From Bacteroidales bacterium UBA6207 (GTDB lineage Bacteria > Bacteroidota > Bacteroidia > Bacteroidales > F082): a DNA stretch of 16,683 nucleotides. The position numbers and the translations under genes are program-made. Location: assembly GCA_002421995.1 (NCBI GenBank), contig DISP01000096.1, positions 1 to 16,683 on the forward strand, given 5' to 3'. How positions within the stretch are numbered: the stretch's first letter is position 1; the number at the start of each line of letters is the position of its first letter. Of this stretch, positions 7,601-13,216 are shown piece after piece. The notes beneath the pieces were generated by a model. That model was given only the letters and a program-made list of their open reading frames with translations, made no database searches and was not told the DNA's origin.

Positions 7601-7862
7601 TGATGGGTTCTGTTCTTTTCTCTGAAATAGTTTGGGTGTGAGAGTAAATATTTTGGTCGTATTGAAGCAATAATTCTTTGGGCAAATTTGCATTGCTGTA
7701 AAATCTTGCTACTAAAGCATGATGGAAATAAGAGACATTATTTTCATCATAACCTTCCAGTGCCGAATCTTTTAAATCAGATGACAATGCCTCTAAGTCT
7801 GTTACACCAAACAGATTTAGAATATATTTATTGAGTACGAGTGATGAACTAAGTTTTGACAT
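4698..7862 (-). CDS. Type III Res-like DEAD/DEAH helicase with C-terminal PD-DxK-like nuclease motif (1054 aa)
   Basis: The SF2 helicase core has Walker A ATGSGKT at residues 156-162, Walker B LVLVDEGH at 255-262 (DEGH in place of DEAH), motif III-like SAT at 287-289, and a second-lobe block GSKKFSEGW (547-555) and IIQLFGRGVR (576-585). This fits the type III restriction Res family, whose ATP-driven core moves along DNA. Near the C-terminus, FPDF (949-952) followed by IDPKG (967-971) gives P-D...D-x-K, the PD-(D/E)xK nuclease signature, where Res proteins usually show ExK. Length is slightly above the roughly 900-1000 residues I expect of Res. The start lies three bases after the DUF4276 stop (TAA GGC ATG), so translation is probably coupled. 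It is the last gene of the operon. Proposed role: DNA translocation and cleavage of unmodified DNA together with the methyltransferase encoded upstream. Helicase call is firm; nuclease activity is inferred from the motif. Confidence 0.88.
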   Translation of the reverse strand: MSKLSSSLVLNKYILNLFGVTDLEALSSDLKDSALEGYDENNVSYFHHALVARFYSNANLPKELLLQYDQNIYSHTQTISEKRTEPIKWKYFQYLALLFTEIYLDKYFSDKTALQSELNTFLDFNHGKYGNDFKVITEFKLETIVNDLNKLAYWNATGSGKTLLMHVNILQYRYYLIQHNLEKTLNRIIVLTPNEGLSKQHLMEFAQSGMDAELFDKTSGSLFSGQKIEIIDIHKLEETSGNKTVAVEAFEGNNLVLVDEGHRGAGGTEWKDKRNRLCETGFSFEYSATFGQAVHALSGAKQKALIDEYGKATLFDYSYRYFYNDGYGKDYQILNLNEQWHEPGKEERVVLYLTASFLSFYEQLLVFKEHGKAIEPFLIDKPLAIFVGGKVTKSISKETASDVVEILKFIETFAKNDTQSIERIKLLLEAKDGLNNELGHSIFRNAFKEIRKSGKSAHSVFQDVLKEVFNAGVAGASLHIDNLKGQDGEIGLRIGNGEYFGVINVGDDKGLLKICEAHKMNIGERDFSSSLFHDINSKTSKVNILIGSKKFSEGWSSWRVSTMGLLNIGRGEGSEIIQLFGRGVRLKGYKFSLKRSTSLDSSLKPDYVPAVIPILETLNIFGLRADYMQQFKDYLEEEGLPTDSDFEKITVDILPTISDLSEKKLKYIKVKDGSNFKRDVLVDAVITEKVPPVLVDWYPKVQVLKSSKTTNVSTVVTVEEGKLENIHIAFLDWNKIYFEIQKFKNERSWYNVNLSIEALKDILQSPEWYTLLIPSSELELTDYSKVKLWHELALTLLKSFVERLYNYQKNKFYSDKIEVAFIESTHPNLEAEYNFLVKKTEDRLIGKIKELKEVVRKNEFQKTIKIDNDFEALYANLHLYQPLIYIDKGRYEEVIKIQPVPLNKGERDLVEDLKHYFDTNKEFFKVKQLYLLRNMSKKGIGFFEANNFFPDFILWLVIGNKQYVSFIDPKGLRQIQGLTDPKIQLHKTIKTSIQLKLNDPDIELNSFIISNTPYNQLTHWKGQESIDDFNSNHVFFQREQRQSYIHKIIDKQTK

Positions 7863-7865
7863 GCC

Positions 7866-8549
7866 TTACAGGTTTTCCAATTTAGTTATCCACTCGTTAA
7901 AGTGCGGGCACTTCAGTCTTAATAGATTCAATCCAATATCCTCTGCCACCATAGGCCCAACTTGTGCCTTCTGTCCTTCATAATCAGGTAAATACTGAAT
8001 GATTCGTTTGGATGGAGCTGTTTGTGGAGTCTCATTGATTTCCTCAGGATTTATTCCCTGGATGTCTCGTTTCAAACGATTAATCCCTGTCTGTCCATCC
8101 GGATACATACCAAGTAATTTATCTGGTTCAACCATGAGTAATGCCTCAAATTCATGTAATTGAACATACGGGATAAAGTTTGGATGATCAATATCTTGAC
8201 CGATTGCCGCTTCTAAAGCAGTAATTTTTTGATACGGATCTACTATACTTTGAATTTGTAGTGAATATGGACTTTCTGAGTCTTTTGGGAAAGCATATAA
8301 ATCTATAAAACTAGTGTAAAATGTATTTACTCTGCCTCTATCAGATTCTATCCAACGCAAAACATCGTTTCTAAATTTGAGATATTTCAGTAAACCTCCT
8401 TTTGCTGGTTTATTATTGATTCTATCCCATCCTGTTTTTATTTTTCGGACAGAAACATAAATATCTAATGCTGCAAAATGCTTCACCAATACATCGTTTA
8501 CGAATATTTCCTCCGAACTCCCCTCTACTATTATATGTAAGTTTTTCAT
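7866..8549 (-). CDS. DUF4276 family protein, Toprim-like (227 aa)
   Basis: The start is taken as the ATG at 8547-8549, not the in-frame ATG ten codons earlier. Three reasons: it forms an ATGA overlap with the ATPase stop, GGAGG sits six bases in front, and MKNLHIIVEG opens directly on the conserved beta strand. IIVEGSSEE (residues 5-13) carries the Toprim-type glutamate. An acidic FIDLY around residue 80 and YVQLHEFEALL (about 140-150) match the DUF4276 pattern. Toprim proteins of this kind, paired with an AAA ATPase as in OLD, RloAB/AbiL and PARIS systems, are nuclease-like effectors, so this is probably the effector of a two-gene module. It is followed three bases later by the Res-like gene. 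Family assignment is from motif recall; catalytic competence is not shown. Confidence 0.8.
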   Translation of the reverse strand: MKNLHIIVEGSSEEIFVNDVLVKHFAALDIYVSVRKIKTGWDRINNKPAKGGLLKYLKFRNDVLRWIESDRGRVNTFYTSFIDLYAFPKDSESPYSLQIQSIVDPYQKITALEAAIGQDIDHPNFIPYVQLHEFEALLMVEPDKLLGMYPDGQTGINRLKRDIQGINPEEINETPQTAPSKRIIQYLPDYEGQKAQVGPMVAEDIGLNLLRLKCPHFNEWITKLENL

Positions 8550-9649
8550 GGGCGTCCTCCGATTATGTTTTTCTCCCAAATTTGCCCTGTTGAAAATTCT
8601 TCTAAGTAGGCTTGTAAGGTTTCTGTGTCGGGACGGTGATACTCTGAATTTCTGCCTTTGCGATCAATTACCACCAAATCCTCCAACTCAAAATTGTTCA
8701 CTAAACTGATAGATTGCGTGGCCACAAAAACCTGACAATGTGATGAAACTGCCTTTATTAAACCTGCAACCGCATCTATTGCACTTGGATGTAAGCCGAG
8801 TTCAGGTTCGTCTAAAAACAAAACAGCTGGTAAATCTCTTGGATTTTGACCTAACAAACTGATTAATGCGATGGTACGAAGCATTCCATCTGATGCTTGA
8901 CCTGCGTTAAAAATTTTGTTTGTGCCTTTTTCTTTCCAACGGAGTAGAATTTGACCAAACTCAGGGTACAAATCAAAATCATCAAAGAATGGTAAAACTA
9001 AACGGATGTATCTAACAATACGAGTATAGTATGCCCTTTCCTCCATTTGAAGCCTGTATAAAAAACTGCCTAAATTCTCCCCATTTTGTTTGAGCCATCT
9101 GCCATCTGCTTGAGACCATTTCAATCGCATGGGGGCTGTATCGCTGGTGTTGTGGAATTGGTAAACGATTAATTTTCTCAGTAAATTAAGAATCGTAGTT
9201 GCTGTTGCGCTGGCTATTTCCGGAAGCTTAGCCTCTTCGTGACCTACTCCACAAGAACTCCAAGATGCCTCACCTTGAAAATTATTTTTTACAAACCTGT
9301 ACTTCTCTTCTTTAAAAACAAGCTTATCGGGTTTGGCAAACATCAAACTAAACTTGTAGTCATTAATCCCATTTCTTGTAATTAAAGAAATATCAGCATC
9401 AATACTTTTGGTTACATCAGCACCATCATGCAAAATATCGTTAGCACCGCCTAAGTAGGCTACATGCTCCTGTAGCTTTCCATCAGAATTGAGCATCCAA
9501 CTCAAAAACTTGAAGAAGGAAATGAAATTGCTTTTGCCTGCACCATTTGGACCTATCAGTATATTGATGGGTCTTGGCTCAAAGCCTTCAATGGCCTTTA
9601 TCGTTTTGTATCCTTTTATGGTAAAGGATTTTAATTTTATATCTGACAT
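8546..9649 (-). CDS. RecF/OLD-like AAA ATPase (AAA_21 type, 367 aa)
   Basis: Walker A is GPNGAGKS (residues 33-40), preceded by the usual FTIKGYKTIKAI strand-turn. The ABC-type signature equivalent SDGMLR is at 253-258, Walker B VLFLDEPELGLHP at 276-288, and the sensor/H-loop region VFVATQS at 307-313. This is the complete single-chain ATPase of the SMC/RecF/OLD class, of a length usual for AAA_21/AAA_15 proteins, with only a short insert between the two halves. It forms an overlapping pair (ATGA) with the DUF4276 gene. Such ATPases act as phage sensors or activators for a Toprim or nuclease partner in RloAB/AbiL- and PARIS-like systems. Here the pair lies between the methyltransferase and Res genes of a modification system, which suggests an embedded second defence module. 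ATPase: firm. Role: inferred from context. Confidence 0.88.
   Translation of the reverse strand: MSDIKLKSFTIKGYKTIKAIEGFEPRPINILIGPNGAGKSNFISFFKFLSWMLNSDGKLQEHVAYLGGANDILHDGADVTKSIDADISLITRNGINDYKFSLMFAKPDKLVFKEEKYRFVKNNFQGEASWSSCGVGHEEAKLPEIASATATTILNLLRKLIVYQFHNTSDTAPMRLKWSQADGRWLKQNGENLGSFLYRLQMEERAYYTRIVRYIRLVLPFFDDFDLYPEFGQILLRWKEKGTNKIFNAGQASDGMLRTIALISLLGQNPRDLPAVLFLDEPELGLHPSAIDAVAGLIKAVSSHCQVFVATQSISLVNNFELEDLVVIDRKGRNSEYHRPDTETLQAYLEEFSTGQIWEKNIIGGRP
8556..8560 (-). promoter_or_regulatory. Shine-Dalgarno site GGAGG for the DUF4276 gene
   Basis: The coding strand reads CGGAGGACGCCC directly before ATG (6-nt spacer), inside the end of the ATPase gene. Strong SD sites are uncommon in Bacteroidota. 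Together with the ATGA overlap it fixes the start and suggests stoichiometric, coupled expression with the ATPase. Confidence 0.7.
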
Positions 9650-9650
9650 A

Positions 9651-9688
9651 TTCAGTTCTTATAATTATTAATTCTACATTCCTAATTC
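9651..9688 (-). repeat. AATTAAGAATG-type repeat between methyltransferase and ATPase genes
   Basis: The coding strand reads TAAGAATTAGGAATGTAGAA followed by TTAATAATTATAAG. It shares GAATGTAGAATTA with the repeat at 12803-12838. It supplies the methyltransferase stop codon (TAA at 9689-9691) and fills the whole 39-base gap. It marks the upstream boundary of the ATPase/DUF4276 pair; I find no copy on the downstream side at 7863. Confidence 0.55.
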
Positions 9689-12600
9689 TTAACTCCCCTC
9701 AAACATTCTCTTCCCAAACTCTTCCTCAATCAACACCACTTTCCAGCGTTCGTCTCCGGTTTTTAGGTTTTCTACATTGTTGTCGCCATTTACGTAAATG
9801 CGATCAAACTCGGCATCAAGTGGGTTGTATTTACTTTTTTCTAAAAATTGGTTGAGTGCAGTGCTGTTGTGTTGGGTGCAATCTCGCCACACCACCAATA
9901 TTTTTTCTCCGGCTAAGTTTTTACCTGTTACCACCACATAGCCTTCTTTAGGTTTGGCATAACTCTCTACCACAAGCCCTATCAGGTAATTGAAGGTTTC
10001 TACCAAATCTACTTTGGTAGGTTGCAGCTCGTTGTTTTTAGTAATGTTCAGGTAGCAGTTAAACGGATTGACAAACCATTCCAAATTGAGCAAACTGTCT
10101 TTGGCTTCTACATCGAGCATATAGTTTAGCATATAACCTTCCTTAAATGTAGGGTTCATTTCTAATGCCTTTTGTTGGGTTTCGGTTTGTTTTAAAGCCA
10201 AGTTGTTGAGTGTGTCTTCATAACTCTCCAAACGCATGTATTTAAAACAATGGCTAATACCTTCTCGGCTTAAAGGTTTACCATCTTTCCAGTCTTTGCT
10301 ATAAATTACTTTTTGTATGCGGGGTTTGGTAACACTATCAAAATATTCACCCATCTCTACAAGAATGAACTTGCGTTTTCCATTATCAGTTCTGTTAAGA
10401 TTTATAACCGCATGCCCAGTAGTTCCTGAACCCGAAAAATAGTCAAGAACTAAACCATTTCTTTTCTTTAATCCGCTTATTAGTAAGGTATCTTCTACTG
10501 CATAAATTGATTTCGGATAAGAAAAGTTGTTTATAGGAAATAAATCTTTTAATGGTTTCGTTCCATGTTCAGTAGCAGAGTATTTTGAATCAGCCCAAAA
10601 AGTTAAAGGTGTTGTACCTTCTTCATTAGGCCGATACTTATAGTAAACTTGTATTTTATCTCCTTGATATTTTGCATAGAACTGTGAATAATCCTTTTTA
10701 ACATTCTCCCAACTCCATCGCCAATTTTTCTCAACTCCTTCATCGTTTATTGGATAAATAACTTTTTCTCCTTCTTGTTCTTTTTCTTGGATTGCCCATA
10801 ACTCTGTATCATCATTCCATTCCATTTCAGGCACACGTAACTTTAAATCCTTTTCATTAACGTATATAGGATACCATTGTCTCTTTCCATCTTCTCTGTT
10901 CGAGTTAGAACCCTCCCTACGAAAGTTTCTTTGCTCATAAATCCCATCTTTATCACTTAAATTAAACCTCTTCTTCTGTTCGTCAGAACGGTCTATCTTA
11001 ATGACTTTTGACTTTTCAGAATTCTTGACCATTATCGCATATTCATGGGATAATGCTAGGCCATCTGTGGTTGGCCTACCTGACGGATTAATTCTTATTG
11101 CTATTAGGCCTGCAACATTTTCTCTTGAGTAAATCGACTCTAATAAAAAATGAAGTTCCTTTACTTCAACATCATCAATCGTTACTGTTTTGATGCCATC
11201 TTCTCTTAAAAAATCTCTTCCAATAATTAACCTATCATACATAAGCGATAACCAAGAAGAGTGCTTGTAATTGTTTTTATATACAATTTCTGATGCACTA
11301 GTATTGTATGGTGGGTCAATATATATTGAGTTAGCCTGTTGACTAAATCGAGCCTTTATTAAACTCAAAGCTTGAAAATTGTCCGAGTTAATCAACAAAC
11401 CATCACAGGTGTCATCAAAATTCTCAATGCTGCTAATCAACTGCCATTTAAAGGCTTCAGAGAAAAAGGCAGTATCTAAAACCAAAAATTGGTTTTGGTT
11501 TAAAAACTCCAATGTAAGCGGGTTTGTAAAGCCCACTTTATCTTCCGTAAATAAGCCATCTGCATTTTTGGCTTTTATTTCATCAATGGCAAACAGTTTT
11601 ATCCATTCATTAGTTTGAGTGTTTTTATCGCCATTCTTAATTTTTAATTCTTCATTTTTAATTATTTCTGGATACAGAAATTTAGGTACACGGTCAAGCG
11701 TTATGCAGTAGTTGCATTCTACCACCATTTTCTTTTTCAGCCACAGTTTCTTTTGGAAGTTTTCTAACTGTGCCAGGAAAGCAATAATCTTTTCGCCAAT
11801 CTTTTTAATGGCTTTTATCTTGCTCAGTTGTTTTAAAAATTCCTGTTCGTCACGGGTGTTCAGATCATCAATAAACAGCACTTCATTTTTAATGTAGAAG
11901 TCTAATTCACGGCTCAGGAAACCACCAAGGTCTTTGTGTATAAAGTAGTCAAAGGTGTTGCGGGCTGTATAATCGTTTAAATGTTTTTCAAGAATTGTTC
12001 TTGGCTCTTTACCACTATACTTTTGGTCTCTTGCTAGTAAATCGATGAAATCAGAAAATGTAGAAGTAATTTGTGGTTTTATACTTTCAAACGCTTCTTT
12101 GAGTAAATCCGCTTGTTTCACCTTTTTATCCGTTGGTTCATACGTAAACGGAATCACCAATTCATCATTCTTAATTCTTAATTCTTCATTCGCCAAAGCA
12201 AACCGCCTTTCTTTATCGCCCTGTGTTTTATTGTTATTTTGTTCGGTGCTGGCTTCTACCAATTCAAAACAAACGGTTTTACCATTGCTTAACTTAAAGC
12301 GATATACTTTGAAGTACTCGCTGGTTTTAATGTAATATTGGTCGGCATTGGCCCAATGCAGTTTTACTTCTTCGCCTTCGTAGGGTATGGCATACACATC
12401 TTTTTTGTACCTACGCATACTGATGAAATCGCCATTATCGAAATAGCGTTTAAAGAAATTGGCAAGTAGGGAGAAAACTTCGTTTTCAATCGCTACCATG
12501 TCGGCAGCTTCACCCAAACGTTTTTTCAATTCTTGCACCTTAGGCAAAGTGTTTGGGTCTGCTCCTAAAGTCTGTGCTGCTTTTATGGCATCATCTAATT

Positions 12601-12799
12601 CCTTTTGCAAAGCCTGTTTGTCCATTGAAAGACTTTCGGTCAATACTTTATTTACTTGTGGTACTAAGTCCACTTCCAAAAACTGTTCAATGTCCTTACG
12701 CTTTTGGTTCATGATACGGTAAATGCCAAAATCAAGTTCCGCTTTATCAAGCATGAACACTTCCTTAAGGGTATCTATCAATTTTTTATAGTTGCTCAT
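9689..12799 (-). CDS. Beta-class site-specific DNA methyltransferase, type III Mod-like, with long N-terminal extension (1036 aa)
   Basis: The catalytic motif IV DPPYNT is at residues 495-500 and the AdoMet-binding motif I LDYFSGSGTTGHA at 785-797. The order IV then I is the beta class, used by type III Mod enzymes and mostly N6-adenine methyltransferases. The ~285 residues between the motifs (500-785) should hold the target recognition domain. About 480 residues precede motif IV; this is much longer than in a classic Mod (typically 600-700 residues in total) and is helix-rich, beginning MSNYKKLIDTLKEVFMLDKA. A ~200-residue C-terminal part follows. Two copies of a dispersed DNA repeat lie in frame, as NEELRIKNDEL (204-214) and NEELKIKN (382-389). 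It sits between the four-helix-bundle gene and the ATPase. Expected role: marks host DNA so that the helicase/nuclease partners spare it. The family is certain; the target site cannot be read. Confidence 0.9.
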   Translation of the reverse strand: MSNYKKLIDTLKEVFMLDKAELDFGIYRIMNQKRKDIEQFLEVDLVPQVNKVLTESLSMDKQALQKELDDAIKAAQTLGADPNTLPKVQELKKRLGEAADMVAIENEVFSLLANFFKRYFDNGDFISMRRYKKDVYAIPYEGEEVKLHWANADQYYIKTSEYFKVYRFKLSNGKTVCFELVEASTEQNNNKTQGDKERRFALANEELRIKNDELVIPFTYEPTDKKVKQADLLKEAFESIKPQITSTFSDFIDLLARDQKYSGKEPRTILEKHLNDYTARNTFDYFIHKDLGGFLSRELDFYIKNEVLFIDDLNTRDEQEFLKQLSKIKAIKKIGEKIIAFLAQLENFQKKLWLKKKMVVECNYCITLDRVPKFLYPEIIKNEELKIKNGDKNTQTNEWIKLFAIDEIKAKNADGLFTEDKVGFTNPLTLEFLNQNQFLVLDTAFFSEAFKWQLISSIENFDDTCDGLLINSDNFQALSLIKARFSQQANSIYIDPPYNTSASEIVYKNNYKHSSWLSLMYDRLIIGRDFLREDGIKTVTIDDVEVKELHFLLESIYSRENVAGLIAIRINPSGRPTTDGLALSHEYAIMVKNSEKSKVIKIDRSDEQKKRFNLSDKDGIYEQRNFRREGSNSNREDGKRQWYPIYVNEKDLKLRVPEMEWNDDTELWAIQEKEQEGEKVIYPINDEGVEKNWRWSWENVKKDYSQFYAKYQGDKIQVYYKYRPNEEGTTPLTFWADSKYSATEHGTKPLKDLFPINNFSYPKSIYAVEDTLLISGLKKRNGLVLDYFSGSGTTGHAVINLNRTDNGKRKFILVEMGEYFDSVTKPRIQKVIYSKDWKDGKPLSREGISHCFKYMRLESYEDTLNNLALKQTETQQKALEMNPTFKEGYMLNYMLDVEAKDSLLNLEWFVNPFNCYLNITKNNELQPTKVDLVETFNYLIGLVVESYAKPKEGYVVVTGKNLAGEKILVVWRDCTQHNSTALNQFLEKSKYNPLDAEFDRIYVNGDNNVENLKTGDERWKVVLIEEEFGKRMFEGS
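11633..11656 (-). repeat. In-frame intragenic copy of the AATGAAGAATTAA repeat (copy B)
   Basis: The coding strand reads AATGAAGAATTAAAAATTAA then GAATG, translated NEELKIKN (methyltransferase residues 382-389). It differs from copy A at a single base over 25 positions. The flanking plus-strand sequence, ttcatttttaattatttc, continues the low-complexity character. Confidence 0.7.
12158..12190 (-). repeat. In-frame intragenic copy of the AATGAAGAATTAA repeat (copy A)
   Basis: The coding strand reads AATGAAGAATTAAGAATTAA then GAATGATGAATTG, translated NEELRIKNDEL (methyltransferase residues 204-214). The length keeps the reading frame open and adds a charged, helix-forming insert. Confidence 0.7.
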
Positions 12800-12802
12800 C
12801 TT

Positions 12803-12838
12803 TTTAATTAAGAATGTAGAATTATGAATTAAGAATTG
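12803..12838 (+). repeat. AATTAAGAATG-type repeat downstream of the four-helix-bundle gene
   Basis: The plus strand reads TTAATTAAGAATGTAGAATT then ATGAATTAAGAATTGG. It overlaps the last codons (SNS) and stop of the four-helix-bundle gene and reaches to four bases before the methyltransferase ATG. It is in inverted orientation relative to the copy at 13184-13216, so the small gene is bounded by terminal inverted repeats. Confidence 0.6.
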
Positions 12839-13185
12839 GATTTTGATGATTTTACAATTGAAACCAAAATCGAGATAATTTCGTGAATTTCGGGGTGAAT
12901 GCTGTTGAAACCGTCATTTGATAGGTACTCGCTATCTTTCAAAAGCATTAGCCAGTATTCTGTTTCGTTGGCTTCTTTTAGTGCTATATTCATCTTGTTT
13001 ACAAAATCGGGCTTTGATTGGGCAAATTCACTTTCCTTAACCAAGGCACCAATGGCAGTGCCGGAACGCAACAATTGTTTACTCATAACAAATTCCTTTT
13101 TGTCATCAACCAAATGCTTGTATAGCTTAATTACTCTCAAGGCAAAAGCATAAGTCTTTGTATGTATAATATTCTCCCTTTTCAT
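12829..13185 (-). CDS. Four-helix-bundle protein of the S23/IVP family (118 aa)
   Basis: The sequence has the family's features: an N-terminal 'T-x-A-x-x-L' helix (KTYAFALRVIKLYKHL), the turn LLRSGTAIGALVKESEFAQS (compare the family's RS-x-SI-x-N-x-x-EG), and the acidic helix ALKEANETEYWLMLL. Length is typical (115-125). These proteins are found in intervening sequences of 23S rRNA genes and, as the related Avd, in diversity-generating retroelements; Avd binds nucleic acid and reverse transcriptase. No reverse transcriptase is present here, so this is not a DGR. It lies between the SNF2 helicase and methyltransferase genes, framed on both sides by inverted AAGAATTAAG-type repeats that supply its stop codon and lie directly before its start. 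It may be a passenger cassette rather than a working part of the system. Confidence 0.88.
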   Translation of the reverse strand: MKRENIIHTKTYAFALRVIKLYKHLVDDKKEFVMSKQLLRSGTAIGALVKESEFAQSKPDFVNKMNIALKEANETEYWLMLLKDSEYLSNDGFNSIHPEIHEIISILVSIVKSSKSNS

Positions 13186-13216
13186 TCTTAATTATTACTT
13201 CTTAATTCTTCATTCA
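13184..13216 (-). repeat. AATGAAGAATTAAG-type repeat between SNF2 and four-helix-bundle genes
   Basis: The coding strand reads TGAATGAAGAATTAAGAAGT then AATAATTAAGAATG. Its first bases are the stop (TGA) of the SNF2 gene and its last ATG is the start of the four-helix-bundle gene, so the 28-base gap consists of repeat. It matches the intragenic copies in the methyltransferase and is inverted relative to 12803-12838. Confidence 0.65.

Noticed and set aside
8550..8579. Upstream ATG for the DUF4276 gene (ten residues longer)
   Set aside because: It lacks the SD site and lies deeper within the ATPase gene, whereas the ATG at 8549 has GGAGG, the ATGA overlap and the conserved first strand.
12829..13185. 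Diversity-generating retroelement, because the four-helix-bundle protein resembles Avd
   Set aside because: No reverse transcriptase, template repeat or variable repeat is present in the window.
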